The notes under the pieces: model-generated | Seen by the model: only the letters and a program-made list of their open reading frames with translations | Told to the model about the DNA's origin: nothing | The model's database searches: none | Position numbers and translations under genes: made by a program | Shown here: positions 19,190 to 28,437 of the stretch, one piece after another | How positions within the stretch are numbered: the first letter of the stretch is position 1 | How the letters are laid out: each line of letters starts with the position of its first letter | DNA from: Saliterribacillus persicus | GTDB lineage: Bacteria > Bacillota > Bacilli > Bacillales > Amphibacillaceae | Length of the DNA: 56,153 bases | Direction: 5' to 3' | Assembly (NCBI RefSeq): GCF_003337485.1 | Contig: NZ_QPJJ01000020.1 | Coordinates: 1-56,153 of the forward strand

Positions 19190-20644
19190 TTATTCTTCTT
19201 CTTTCGCTTCTTCCCACCACACGTCTAATTCCTCAAGCTTATACTCTTCAAAAGAACGATCACTTTCTGCAACCCTGTTTTCGAGGTATTTAAATCGTCT
19301 GAGAAACTTTTGATTTGTGCGTGTAAGCGCAATTTCTGGATTTACCTTATAATAGCTTGTCAGGTTAACAATCGCAAACAGAACATCTCCTAATTCCGCT
19401 TCCATTTCAGCATGATCACCTTGTATCGCTGCTTCTTTTACTTCTGCTAATTCTTCTGCAATCTTATCCCAAACTCCTTCTACTTCGTCCCAATCAAAGC
19501 CGACTTTCTTGGCTCTCTTTTGGATCGCTTCAGCAAGTAGTAACGCTGGACTGTCTAATGGAATATCCTGCATCACAGAAGTATTCGTCTCAGGCTTTTC
19601 CTCTTGTTTTATCGCTTGCCAATTTTTCATTACCGTATCTTCATCTTCTGCTTTTACATCTCCAAAAACATGTGGATGCCTTCGAATCATTTTTTCTGTT
19701 ACTGTATTAATTACGTCATCGACCGTGAAAAATCCTGCATCTTCTCCAATTTGACTATGCAGCATGACTTGTAATAGCACATCACCGAGTTCTTCAATGA
19801 TTTTCTCATCGTCCTCTAAGTCAATAGCCTCAAGCAATTCATACGCCTCTTCAATGAGATATTTTTTTAAAGAAGCATGGGTTTGTTTTTTATCCCATGG
19901 ACAGCCATTCGGACCTCTTAACACTGAAATGACTTCTTTCAAACGGAAAAATTGATGATTTAATTGCTCTTCTTGAACTGGAGGAACATATACACTTGTT
20001 AAATTACTTACCTTCGAATAATGATCTAATTCAACTAAAGGAATGGTCTCTATACTTTCCTTTTCACTTCCGACCGCGCAGACAACGGTCACAGGATGCT
20101 CAGGTGGTAAATCTTCTAGCAGACTGAGCTTCACCTCCGAAGCGATAAAGCTATCATATACCTGACAAAAAATAAGATGCTGCTGATAATTTAATCCATT
20201 TCGGTTAAAGGAAGTGGCATCGACAAATTGAAATCCATCGATCGGGTCAATGCGAAGTACGCGAAATAAATCATCTAAAAAGCTTTGTCCGCCCAAAATA
20301 GAAACGTCGAGTTCGTCATTTTCCAGTAATAACTGAACGGTTTGCTCTGCAAGCATCGGGTGTCCTGGAACCGCGTATATAATCTCTCCGTCATCTTTAG
20401 CACTCTGGCTTAATTCAGCTGCTATCTGCACATATACATCTCCAAATTGTTGATGTGACTCATATATAGCATCAAAGCTTTTAAAGGTAACTCCTTCTTT
20501 TTCTAAATCAGCAACTAAAGGGTGATCTAAAGTTCGAATAAAGACTGGTTTTTTTGTATCTTGTAACTTTTTGTATATCCCTATGGACAATTGGTCAAGA
20601 TCTCCTGCACCTAGTCCAATAATATCTATCTTTGGTTTCATCAT
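19190..20644 (-). CDS. yabN: YabN: tetrapyrrole methylase fused to MazG pyrophosphohydrolase
   Basis: 484-residue fusion. The first half (about 1-220) has the SAM-dependent tetrapyrrole methylase fold (IDIIGLGAGDLDQLS, VPGHPMLAE); the second half has two MazG regions, the first starting near VLRGPNGCPWDKKQTHASLK with EEAYELLEAI and ELGDVLLQV, the second with EELAEVKEA and ELGDVLFAIVNL. The MazG part should hydrolyse NTPs to NMP and pyrophosphate; the methylase part has no known substrate. GGGAGG lies seven bases before the first ATG. Confidence 0.94.
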   Translation of the reverse strand: MMKPKIDIIGLGAGDLDQLSIGIYKKLQDTKKPVFIRTLDHPLVADLEKEGVTFKSFDAIYESHQQFGDVYVQIAAELSQSAKDDGEIIYAVPGHPMLAEQTVQLLLENDELDVSILGGQSFLDDLFRVLRIDPIDGFQFVDATSFNRNGLNYQQHLIFCQVYDSFIASEVKLSLLEDLPPEHPVTVVCAVGSEKESIETIPLVELDHYSKVSNLTSVYVPPVQEEQLNHQFFRLKEVISVLRGPNGCPWDKKQTHASLKKYLIEEAYELLEAIDLEDDEKIIEELGDVLLQVMLHSQIGEDAGFFTVDDVINTVTEKMIRRHPHVFGDVKAEDEDTVMKNWQAIKQEEKPETNTSVMQDIPLDSPALLLAEAIQKRAKKVGFDWDEVEGVWDKIAEELAEVKEAAIQGDHAEMEAELGDVLFAIVNLTSYYKVNPEIALTRTNQKFLRRFKYLENRVAESDRSFEEYKLEELDVWWEEAKEEE

Positions 20645-20656
20645 TGATTATCCTCC

Positions 20657-22225
20657 CTATTTATTTCTTAGCAGTATTTTGGGAATTTTCATTGATTCCA
20701 ATTCTTCTTTAGTAAATCCTTTAGCAACGATTAAAACGATAAAATAAAGAATTGCTCCAATCGCAACTGCACCCATCACATATAACGCGAGATAGCCCCG
20801 ACTAACCGTGTCAAAGGGATCTCCAAAAATGAACTCGTATCCCGCTAAAAATAACAACATACTAGCAGCAGCTACATATAATGGCCCTCGTGAAAAACTG
20901 AATAGTTTGCGACGTTTTAATACTTTCCGAAGCAACCAACAATTAAAGAAAGCCACAATTCCTACGCTTAATACAGTAGCACTCGCTGCACCTATCATAC
21001 CAAAGGAGGCGATCAGTACATAATTCAGGATAACCTTCGTTACTAAACCAATAAAAATAAATAACGCCGTTTGCTTCATATAACCAAGGCCTTGCAGGAC
21101 AGCTGCGGTCGTTAATGCAAGGGAAGTGAATAAAATGGTGAGGGCTAACACCTGTAAGCTTGTGGTTCCATCATCATTTAAAAATAAAAGTTGATTTACA
21201 TCTCTAAACAACCATATAAGTCCTACTGTGGCGCCAACGGATATGTAAATACTGAATTTCAAACTTGCTTCTACATAGCTAGAAACGCTCTCATTCCTGG
21301 AATCATCCTTCTGTTTTGCGATTCTCGGAATAAGTGTGAGTGCTAAAGAGGAACCTAATACAGTAGCAAATTGAATCAACGGTTGGCCGCGATCCAGAAT
21401 CCCCTTCATTTCCATCGATTCCATCGGTGAATAGCCTGCAATTAATAACCTAGGAACCATCGTAAAAGCATCTGCTAATTGTAAAAATAAAAGAAGCATG
21501 TGATTCATGCTAATTAATATACCAAATCCAATAACATGCTTTAAAATAAACAGATACCGTACAGGTTCTTTCTCTGTTTTTTGAAAGGTTAACTTTTTAT
21601 AAGATAACAAAAGACAAAAAAATGCAGCACTTAAACCACCAACTGCTGCGATAACGGCACCATCACCTATTTTATACAAAGACAAATTGGACTGATAGAT
21701 CATATAAGCGGCAAGGATAATTACAATCACACGCACCAATTGCTCACTTACTTGTGACGCTGCAGTTGGTCCCATTAATAAATTCCCTTGAAACATTCCC
21801 CTTAACAACGCCACAAAAGGAACAAATAAAAATACCCATCCACTATGTCTTATCGGTGTGATTAAAAGTGGATCACCCATAATTTTTGCTAAGTAGGGAC
21901 TGCCTAAAAAGAAAAACACAAATAGCGCGAGATGAAAAAGAAGTAGCAGGATAAATATTTTGCGGATAATCATTTTTGTGAAGTATTGATTCTTCTCAGC
22001 TGCTATAAATCTAGATATAGCGGCAGGAAAGCCATAAAGTGCAAGCATAAAAGCAATCCCAATAATCGGATATATTTGTTGATATATATAGTAACCCATA
22101 TCCCCAATCATATTTTGAAGCGGTACGCGATAAGCAGCGCTTAATACTTTTCCAAAAAGAGCTGCTAACGTTAAAATAAAGGCACCCTTAAATAATTGAT
22201 TTGTTGCTTTAGCTTGCATCTGCAT
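20657..22225 (-). CDS. yabM: MOP-superfamily flippase, SpoVB/YabM-like polysaccharide transporter
   Basis: 522-residue integral membrane protein with about 14 helices and the MurJ/SpoVB-type polysaccharide biosynthesis fold (N-terminal FKGAFILTLAALFGKVLSAA, YIYQQIYPIIGIAFMLALYG). It likely flips a lipid-linked glycan precursor. By position (just before yabN) it is B. subtilis YabM. Its left neighbour is yabN, 12 bases away, while its right neighbour is the inserted ptsG instead of spoVT. Confidence 0.88.
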   Translation of the reverse strand: MQMQAKATNQLFKGAFILTLAALFGKVLSAAYRVPLQNMIGDMGYYIYQQIYPIIGIAFMLALYGFPAAISRFIAAEKNQYFTKMIIRKIFILLLLFHLALFVFFFLGSPYLAKIMGDPLLITPIRHSGWVFLFVPFVALLRGMFQGNLLMGPTAASQVSEQLVRVIVIILAAYMIYQSNLSLYKIGDGAVIAAVGGLSAAFFCLLLSYKKLTFQKTEKEPVRYLFILKHVIGFGILISMNHMLLLFLQLADAFTMVPRLLIAGYSPMESMEMKGILDRGQPLIQFATVLGSSLALTLIPRIAKQKDDSRNESVSSYVEASLKFSIYISVGATVGLIWLFRDVNQLLFLNDDGTTSLQVLALTILFTSLALTTAAVLQGLGYMKQTALFIFIGLVTKVILNYVLIASFGMIGAASATVLSVGIVAFFNCWLLRKVLKRRKLFSFSRGPLYVAAASMLLFLAGYEFIFGDPFDTVSRGYLALYVMGAVAIGAILYFIVLIVAKGFTKEELESMKIPKILLRNK

Positions 22226-22280
22226 CGTTTCCTTCTGGTTAAAAATTCCTTGCTATTATATCACATTGCTTATACAAACA

Positions 22281-22317
22281 GAAAAACTCCCAGCTGCTCT
22301 CTCTGCTGGGAGTTTTT
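22281..22317 (-). terminator. ptsG terminator
   Basis: Stem AAAAACTCCCAGC / GCTGGGAGTTTTT with loop AGAGAGAGCA-like and a T tract on the minus strand, 32 bases after the ptsG stop. Confidence 0.9.
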
Positions 22318-22349
22318 CTAAATAAGTTACAATCGTTATTTGATTCGTG

Positions 22350-24362
22350 TTAACGAATCGAAATAATATTTTCTTTTTGAGACTCTACTTGGCCAGTTTC
22401 TTCTACATTAACTACTTGGCCTTCTTTTAGATTCGTGAAAATAATCGGTGTAATAATAGATGGTGCATTTTCTTTTACGTACTCAAGATCTACTTCCATC
22501 ATTACTTGCCCTTTTTCAACGGTATCTCCTTCTTCAATTCTTGCTGTGAAGCCTTCACCATTTAGTTTAACGGTGTCGATTCCAATATGAATCAAGATTT
22601 CCATACCATTATCAGCCAAAATACCAATCGCATGTTTTGTTGGGAAGATGTTAAGAATTTTACCATTAACCGGAGATACAATTTTCCCGTCAACTGGTTC
22701 AATAGCAAAGCCATCACCCATCATTTTTTGAGAAAAGACTTGGTCAGGAACTTCTTCAAGTGCTAACACTTTCCCTTTAATCGGACTAACAAAATCTAAG
22801 TCTCCAGAGAATTCTGTTGGTTCACCTGTTTCTTTCTTTTCTTCTACTTTTCTTGGTGATTTACCATCGATAATATCTTGGATTTGACCACGTAATGTAT
22901 CCGAAACCGGGCCAAATATAGCTTGAATATTATTTCCGACTTCCATAACACCAGAAGCACCTATCTTCTTCAAGCGCTTTTTGTTTACATTATTTTTATC
23001 TGCAACACTTACGCGTAAGCGTGTGATACAAGCATCTAAATGTGTAATATTCTCTTTACCACCCATTGCTTCTAAAATCTCATACGGGCGATCTCCAATT
23101 TCTTCATCATCATCTTCATCTTCAGAATCGTCTTCACGACCTGGTGTAGCTAGGTTGAATTTCAATATTGCGAAACGGAAACCAAAGTAATAAATCACAG
23201 AGAACACTAAACCAATGACTATTACCCACCACCAGTCGGTACGGTTAGGCATAATACCAAATAAAATAAAGTCAATCAGACCACCTGAGAAGGTCATCCC
23301 AATTTTTACATCAAGTAAATACATAGTCATAAATGAAAGACCCGCAAAAACAGTGTGAATCGCAAATAACAATGGTGCTACGAATAGGAATGAGAATTCC
23401 ATTGGTTCTGTAATACCAGTTAAGAAAGAAGTTAGTGCTGCTGAGAACATAATCCCACCAACAAGTTTCTTTTTCTCAGGTCTAGCAGTGTGATAAATAG
23501 CTAATGCTGCAGCTGGAAGACCAAACATCATGAACGGGAACTTACCAGTCATAAAGTTACCTGCAGTAAAATCTACTCCATCTTGTAATTGCGCAAAGAA
23601 AATACGTTGGTCACCACGGACAATTTCCCCCGCTGCATTTGTGTAATTTCCAAATTCAAACCAGAACGGTGAGTAGAAAATATGGTGAAGTCCAAATGGA
23701 ATTAACGCTCTTTCCACTACACCAAATACAAATGTCGAGAATGTACGATTTGTTTCAAGCATGAAATGCGAAACTGCATTTAGGCCATCTTGCGCAAAAG
23801 GCCATAAGTAAAACATAACAATCCCTAAAATTAAAGATGTAAACGCCGTAATAATCGGCACAAAACGTTTTCCAGCAAAGAAACCTAAAAACTGTGGCAA
23901 TTCTATATTAAAGTACCGATTATACATGTAAGCGGCGAGTATCCCGACGATAATACCACCAAACACACCGGTTTGAAGGGTTGGGATACCTAAGACATTG
24001 GCATAGGCAGCCTCTGATGTCATTTCGGCATCAATATTTCCAAAGGTACTCATGGTAACATTCATAATAAGATAACCAATAATAGCAGCTAAACCTGCAA
24101 CACCATCGCCCTTGGCGAGTCCAATTGCAACACCTACAGCAAAGAGTAGTGGTAAATTATCAAAAACAACCCCACCGGCCTCTGCCATTACCTCTAAAAC
24201 CTGTAAAACGATCTCATTCCCAAACCAAGGGAATTTTTCTATCCATTGATCCTGTGCAAAGCTAGTACCAAATGCAAGTAAGATACCGGCAGCTGGTAAA
24301 AGCGCTACTGGTAGCATCAATGCTTTACCAACTTTTTGTAGTGTACCAAAAAAATTAGACAT
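22350..24362 (-). CDS. ptsG: PTS glucose-specific permease, EIICBA
   Basis: Imports and phosphorylates glucose. The 670-residue protein has the IIC membrane domain (about 1-405), an acidic linker, the IIB domain with phosphocysteine in CITRLRVSV near 460, and a fused IIA domain at the C terminus with phospho-histidine in IHIGIDTV near 605. AAGGAGG precedes the ATG. It is preceded by glcT and a GlcT antiterminator leader, so it should be induced by glucose. In B. subtilis glcT-ptsG is elsewhere on the chromosome; here it is inserted between yabM and spoVT. Confidence 0.96.
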   Translation of the reverse strand: MSNFFGTLQKVGKALMLPVALLPAAGILLAFGTSFAQDQWIEKFPWFGNEIVLQVLEVMAEAGGVVFDNLPLLFAVGVAIGLAKGDGVAGLAAIIGYLIMNVTMSTFGNIDAEMTSEAAYANVLGIPTLQTGVFGGIIVGILAAYMYNRYFNIELPQFLGFFAGKRFVPIITAFTSLILGIVMFYLWPFAQDGLNAVSHFMLETNRTFSTFVFGVVERALIPFGLHHIFYSPFWFEFGNYTNAAGEIVRGDQRIFFAQLQDGVDFTAGNFMTGKFPFMMFGLPAAALAIYHTARPEKKKLVGGIMFSAALTSFLTGITEPMEFSFLFVAPLLFAIHTVFAGLSFMTMYLLDVKIGMTFSGGLIDFILFGIMPNRTDWWWVIVIGLVFSVIYYFGFRFAILKFNLATPGREDDSEDEDDDEEIGDRPYEILEAMGGKENITHLDACITRLRVSVADKNNVNKKRLKKIGASGVMEVGNNIQAIFGPVSDTLRGQIQDIIDGKSPRKVEEKKETGEPTEFSGDLDFVSPIKGKVLALEEVPDQVFSQKMMGDGFAIEPVDGKIVSPVNGKILNIFPTKHAIGILADNGMEILIHIGIDTVKLNGEGFTARIEEGDTVEKGQVMMEVDLEYVKENAPSIITPIIFTNLKEGQVVNVEETGQVESQKENIISIR

Positions 24363-24451
24363 ACTTATTTCCTCCTTATTTTTTATAATATTTTTTGACG
24401 CGACAGCAATTACAGCCTCTTTTAAACATTCACTTTCCTTTTTTAACCACC

Positions 24452-24541
24452 AAAAAAGGCATGAGTAATAGGTGAGCTTAGGTTCAATCTGGGTAAACTT
24501 TACCCATAGATTAACCTAAACAAACCTTTTTTACTCATGCC
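24452..24541 (-). terminator. ptsG leader terminator (glucose-controlled)
   Basis: An 11-base perfect inverted repeat GGCATGAGTAA / TTACTCATGCC at 24458-24468 and 24531-24541, followed on the minus strand by TTTTTT (24457-24452). The loop itself forms a second long stem (about 24477-24521, TAGGTT.. pairing with ..AACCTA, core GGGTAAA/TTTACCC). Its promoter-proximal arm overlaps the RAT. Confidence 0.85.
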
Positions 24542-24560
24542 TGATCGTATCAGTAACACG
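24534..24560 (-). promoter_or_regulatory. GlcT ribonucleic antiterminator (RAT)
   Basis: The minus strand reads GTGTTACTGATACGATCAGG then CATGAG, starting one base after the glcT stop. It forms the short imperfect stem of GlcT/SacT-type RATs (ACTGAT-ACG-ATCAG core) and matches the ptsG RAT I recall from B. subtilis. Binding of active GlcT would prevent the overlapping terminator from forming. Confidence 0.85.
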
Positions 24561-25403
24561 TTAAGATTGGTTAGTTAAACGTTGTAGATGAATCGTTAGA
24601 TATAACGCTTCTGAGTCATCTACTCGTGTATGTAATTGTTGTTGCATCACTTTTATCAACTTCCAAGCTAGATTATAGCATAAGGGATACATCGTTTTCA
24701 ATACATTTGCTAAATTTGATTGTTCATTTAATTGTTCATGTTGATATACTCGCTCTATTGCACGGTGTAAATGTTGAATTAAACGATTGTAATTCACATC
24801 ATTTTTTTCTAATTTCATTTCTAAATTTTCTTCAATAATCTTTACAAGCTTTGAAATTAAACGGTGATGGCGGTTAATATCATGAAGGGACTTGTCGGTA
24901 ACAGCACTATGAATATGAAGAGCAATAAATCCTATTTCACCTTCTGGAAAATGAACTCCTGCTTTATTTGCTAAAATATTTACTACTTCTTGTGCTACCT
25001 GATATTCCTTTGGATATAAGGATTCGATTTCAAATAAGAATGGATTAGAGAACTGAACGTCTTTGGCAACTCGGTTAATGGCAAAGGATAAGTGGTCGGT
25101 TAATGCCACGTGAATATGTTCATGTAAGGATTGCCCCATTCTACTTTCAATCAACACCATTACATCATTTAAAATTTCCATTAGGTTGTGATCAATATGA
25201 TTTAATAAATGCTTATATTGTTCTTGATCCTGTTGGTTTCTTAGCAAAAAGGTCTTCTCTGCATGTTCTTCTGGAACAAGATCGCCTTTTGATTTGTTAA
25301 AACCAATCCCTTTCCCAATAAGAATAATCTCTTTATGGATTGGATGCTCTGCAATAATTACATTATTATTTAATGCCTTTTGAACTACAATCTTTTCCTT
25401 CAT
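24561..25403 (-). CDS. glcT: Transcription antiterminator GlcT (BglG/SacT family)
   Basis: RNA-binding antiterminator that switches on ptsG when glucose is present. The 280-residue protein has the N-terminal CAT RNA-binding domain (about 1-57; KALNNNVIIAEHPIHKEIILIGKGIGF) and two PRD domains (about 65-170 and 172-280), with the conserved histidines in LIEHIH-type and TIHLQRL contexts. The second of two ATGs is chosen because GAGG lies four bases ahead. The RAT begins one base after its stop, so it sits directly upstream of its target. Confidence 0.93.
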   Translation of the reverse strand: MKEKIVVQKALNNNVIIAEHPIHKEIILIGKGIGFNKSKGDLVPEEHAEKTFLLRNQQDQEQYKHLLNHIDHNLMEILNDVMVLIESRMGQSLHEHIHVALTDHLSFAINRVAKDVQFSNPFLFEIESLYPKEYQVAQEVVNILANKAGVHFPEGEIGFIALHIHSAVTDKSLHDINRHHRLISKLVKIIEENLEMKLEKNDVNYNRLIQHLHRAIERVYQHEQLNEQSNLANVLKTMYPLCYNLAWKLIKVMQQQLHTRVDDSEALYLTIHLQRLTNQS

Positions 25404-25406
25404 CAT

Positions 25407-25784
25407 ACCTCACCACCTTCTCATTTCTCTTCCTATTCTACTTAAAAGATCTTTAAAAAACTACTAAAAAAAATAAAAATAAAAACTAAAGCTTTTTTTA
25501 CTGTATAACGCATATTTAATGCTGTTACACGTTAGAGCGAAACTGAGACATAACCTTACTATTCTGGAAATAAAAAAAGAGGGTTGCACTCCAGTTACAG
25601 ATGGTTGCTTTCTAAATATAAGATAACTCAACAATTACTTTTTAGATTACCTAAAGGTTTAAGGGATTTTATGTAAAATAAGCTGATTTCGAGAAAAAAA
25701 GTGAAAGATTCAGCAAAAATTATATAAATATGGAAAATCTCTTTTTTATCAAGAAATATTATCTTATACCGCTTCTTAGAAGAG
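25407..25784. other. Intergenic region between divergent glcT and ectD, no gene seen
   Basis: Very AT-rich stretch between the divergent glcT and ectD starts. No open frame with a ribosome site, no tRNA and no clear terminator were found. It should hold the promoters of both genes; only the ectD one could be pointed to. Confidence 0.5.
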
Positions 25785-25813
25785 TTGCTAATAGCGTTCA
25801 TACAAATTACGAT
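25785..25813 (+). promoter_or_regulatory. Possible ectD promoter
   Basis: TTGCTA (25785-25790), 17-bp spacer, TACGAT (25808-25813), about 40 bases before the ectD ATG. Both boxes depart from consensus, which would suit an osmotically induced gene. Confidence 0.35.
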
Positions 25814-25854
25814 GTGTGTGAAAAATCTAATAAGCTAGAGGAGTGACTAAAGAT

Positions 25855-26802
25855 ATGAAAGATTTATATCCATCTAGAATTAATGGTTACCCCAAAATTA
25901 TCAACAGAAAAGATCCAATCATTTACAACTCTACTGCGAATGATGGGCCTTTAAACCAATCGGAGTTAGATTTTTATGAAGATAATGGCTATTTATTTAT
26001 GCCTAATTTATTTTCTACCGATGAGGTACAGATCCTTCAGCAAGAATTAAGAAGAAATATGAATGATAATAAAGAATCTCAAGAACCTCATGTGATTAAG
26101 GAATCCCAAGGCAATGAAATCCGATCCGTTTTTGATGTCCATAACAATGATGAATTTTTCCATGATTTATCTTCTCATGAACGAATTGTTAGTATTGCAC
26201 AGCAATTATTAGGTAGTCAGGTATACATCAATCAATCGAGAATTAATTTTAAGCCTGGATTTAAAGGAAAAGATTTCTATTGGCATTCAGACTTTGAAAC
26301 ATGGCATATGGAAGATGGTATGCCTAATATGCGTGCAGTAAGCTGTAGCATTGTTTTGACTGATAATTATCATTATAATGGTCCATTATTACTTATTCCC
26401 GGATCACATAAATACTTTGTTCAATGTGTAGGTGATACTCCTGATAATCACTATCTTGAATCATTAAAAATGCAGAATTTTGGCGTTCCTGACCATGACA
26501 GTATTAACTGGTTGCTAGAAAAGGGCGGTAAGATTGATAGTGCTGTCGGACCTGCTGGATCCGTTTTATTTTTTGAGTCTAATACACTCCATGGTTCAAA
26601 CAGTAATATATCACCATTACCCAGAAGTAATGTATTCTTCGTCTTTAATAGTATAGAAAATAAATTAGTAGAACCTTTTGCGGGCACAACACCACGTCCT
26701 GAATTCGCTGCGAATCGTTCAAATATTAAACCTATTATACCGAAGAATTTTGAAATGACTAAAAAAAGCTTTATGGTAAATAAGCAATATTACTATCGCT
26801 AA
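25855..26802 (+). CDS. ectD: Ectoine hydroxylase (5-hydroxyectoine synthesis)
   Basis: Non-heme Fe(II)/2-oxoglutarate dioxygenase that converts the compatible solute ectoine to 5-hydroxyectoine. The EctD signature is intact: FYWHSDFETWH at 141-151, EDGMPNMRAVSCSI, then NGPLLLIPGSHKYF. Iron ligands H144, D146 and H246 (ESNTLHGSNS) and the 2-oxoglutarate arginine in PRSNV (R257) are all present, spaced as in the Virgibacillus salexigens enzyme. 315 residues; ATG at 25855 is preferred to the GTG at 25843, which overlaps the GAGGAG ribosome site. No ectABC genes are nearby. It is on the strand opposite to its neighbours. Confidence 0.95.
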   Translation: MKDLYPSRINGYPKIINRKDPIIYNSTANDGPLNQSELDFYEDNGYLFMPNLFSTDEVQILQQELRRNMNDNKESQEPHVIKESQGNEIRSVFDVHNNDEFFHDLSSHERIVSIAQQLLGSQVYINQSRINFKPGFKGKDFYWHSDFETWHMEDGMPNMRAVSCSIVLTDNYHYNGPLLLIPGSHKYFVQCVGDTPDNHYLESLKMQNFGVPDHDSINWLLEKGGKIDSAVGPAGSVLFFESNTLHGSNSNISPLPRSNVFFVFNSIENKLVEPFAGTTPRPEFAANRSNIKPIIPKNFEMTKKSFMVNKQYYYR

Positions 26803-26929
26803 TTTTAGTGATTGAATGTCGGATTGTTTATTCCTGCTATCGCAAACCAAATTGCTACCTCTGAGAAAGATTGTAACCTCTAATTTTCGAAGGCAAAAGG
26901 TTATCTACATTTACTTATATTAAAAAAAG

Positions 26930-26968
26930 AGGGCTTTCTCCAACTCTTTATGGCGAAAGCCTTCTTTT
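26930..26968 (+). terminator. ectD terminator, carrying hairpin repeat copy 2
   Basis: GGCTTTC / GAAAGCC stem at 26932-26961 followed by TTCTTTTTTT. The stem-loop is a near copy of the element at 4007-4037. Confidence 0.7.
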
Positions 26969-27050
26969 TTTATACTATAGTTCGCTGAATTTTTAACTTC
27001 CTTATAGTGCAAAAAAAGCTTTTAGAAAATTGGTTTAATGATGAAGAATA

Positions 27051-27431
27051 TTAATATTTCCGAGAAAATACAATCCAACTAGAAAAAATGGTTATTATAG
27101 TTAGAGATATTAACAATTGAAGCGCATCAACTGTATTTAGTGATACATATTCATAACGGTTCCCTAACATAATAAGTATAAGGTAAATTATTATAAAAAA
27201 TCCTGAATAAAACATCCCTTTCTGTCGAATTAATTGAGCTCTTTCATCTTTAATTTTAAATTGAGGATATAGATATCCTGAAGCAAAACTTAAGTAGGCT
27301 AAAGTTCCCCACGATATAACCTCAATTACTGAGAGTGAGTCATTCAATACCCCTACAAATAATCTAGCTATAAAAATAAACACAAACAAGAAACCAATAT
27401 TAATGAAATTTCTTTGAGAAGATATTTTCAT
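27051..27431 (-). CDS. Small membrane protein of unknown function
   Basis: 126 residues with four predicted membrane helices (about 10-30, 35-52, 72-92, 102-121) and a short charged cytoplasmic loop KIKDERAQLIRQKG between the second pair, resembling DUF2178-type proteins. Its ATG overlaps the stop of the XRE regulator gene (ATGA), so the two are translationally coupled. I do not know the function; such pairs often couple a membrane protein to its own repressor. It is absent from this place in B. subtilis. Confidence 0.8.
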   Translation of the reverse strand: MKISSQRNFINIGFLFVFIFIARLFVGVLNDSLSVIEVISWGTLAYLSFASGYLYPQFKIKDERAQLIRQKGMFYSGFFIIIYLILIMLGNRYEYVSLNTVDALQLLISLTIITIFSSWIVFSRKY

Positions 27432-27649
27432 TTTTTATGCCTCCTATTTTTTTCATTCTCTCCTAATAAAAAGATGGATTCCACATTAGTATCAAATGTT
27501 CTAGCTATTTGAATCGCTAAAGGAAGGGATGGGTTATACTTACCTTTTTCTATTGATATGATGGTTTGTCTGCTTACTCCAAGTATTTCAGCTAACTTAT
27601 CCTGTGAATAGCCAAACTTCTTCCTAAACTGATTCATTAAATTTTCCAA
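27428..27649 (-). CDS. XRE-family regulator (short, YozG/Cro-like)
   Basis: 73-residue DNA-binding protein that is little more than a helix-turn-helix (residues 8-62: RKKFGYSQDKLAEILGVSRQ, SIEKGKYNPSLPLAIQIART), followed by a basic tail. The start is TTG with GGAG eight bases upstream. It probably represses itself and the overlapping membrane gene, as a tandem operator-like repeat overlaps its promoter. Confidence 0.88.
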   Translation of the reverse strand: MENLMNQFRKKFGYSQDKLAEILGVSRQTIISIEKGKYNPSLPLAIQIARTFDTNVESIFLLGENEKNRRHKK

Positions 27650-27689
27650 AACTCACACTCCTCATGTAGAAGTAAGATAATTTACATTT

Positions 27690-27729
27690 ATTATATAGTA
27701 AAGTTAACTTTACGTAAAGCTAACTTAAC
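27690..27729 (-). promoter_or_regulatory. Promoter and tandem operator of the XRE/membrane pair
   Basis: The minus strand has TTTACG (27718-27713), 17-bp spacer, TATAAT (27695-27690). Overlapping the -35 and spacer is a perfect 16-bp palindrome GTAAAGTTAACTTTAC (27698-27713), directly followed by a second, 14/16 copy GTAAAGCTAACTTAAC (27714-27729). This is the expected form of an autorepressor operator. Confidence 0.65.
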
Positions 27730-27775
27730 ATTGAATCTGCTTTACATCAAAACGGACATTATTTTACAATAATGA

Positions 27776-27811
27776 AAAAGGCGCAAAGCATCATCTGCTT
27801 TGCGCCTTTTA
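27776..27811 (-). terminator. spoVT terminator
   Basis: Stem AAAGGCGCAAAGCA / TGCTTTGCGCCTTTT with T tract on the minus strand, 12 bases after the spoVT stop. The mirrored A/T runs could also stop plus-strand transcripts. Confidence 0.9.
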
Positions 27812-27822
27812 GTATTTAGCTA

Positions 27823-28359
27823 TTATTCCATTTGTCTTGCTAAGAAATTAGCTGCAGTTTGACAAGCTTTGTTTTGCACTTCGCCAAAATCACTTTTTTC
27901 CTTTGAGAAGATCATGACAGAACCAATCGAATCACCATTAGCTATAATAGGATAGATAACATATGCGGAAATTTCCTCTTCTTTGTTTTCAACAATTTCA
28001 ATTGCTGATGGAGAAGATTCAAGCTTGTTGTTACGTTCCTCCATCACCTTTTCCATCAAGGAACCAATATGTTTGCCTTGGTATTCCTTCTTCGATGTTC
28101 CCGAGACAGCAATACAAGCATCCCGATCTGAGATTAAAATCGTTAATCCTAACACATCAAATAAAGCATCCGCATATTCTTTTGAAAAATCACCTAACTC
28201 ACTAATTGGGGAATATTTTTTTAATATTACCTCACCGTCTCTGTCCACAAAAATCTCTAAAGGATCACCTTCACGTATCCTCAAGGTCCTTCTAATTTCT
28301 TTTGGAATTACTACTCTTCCTAAGTCATCAATTCGTCTAACAATACCTGTTGCTTTCAT
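27823..28359 (-). CDS. spoVT: Stage V sporulation protein T, forespore regulator
   Basis: Forespore transcription factor that adjusts the sigma-G regulon. The 178-residue protein has an AbrB-like swapped-hairpin DNA-binding domain (1-50: GIVRRIDDLGRVVIPKEIRR) and a C-terminal GAF domain (about 56-178). Length equals the B. subtilis protein. It follows mfd as usual, but its downstream neighbour is the inserted XRE pair instead of yabM. Confidence 0.97.
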   Translation of the reverse strand: MKATGIVRRIDDLGRVVIPKEIRRTLRIREGDPLEIFVDRDGEVILKKYSPISELGDFSKEYADALFDVLGLTILISDRDACIAVSGTSKKEYQGKHIGSLMEKVMEERNNKLESSPSAIEIVENKEEEISAYVIYPIIANGDSIGSVMIFSKEKSDFGEVQNKACQTAANFLARQME

Positions 28360-28437
28360 ATACTAATTAGCCTCACTTTCTTTGGTGACTTTTATGCTAA
28401 TCACTCCTGCACCATCAGAAATAACCAGATGTGGGCT

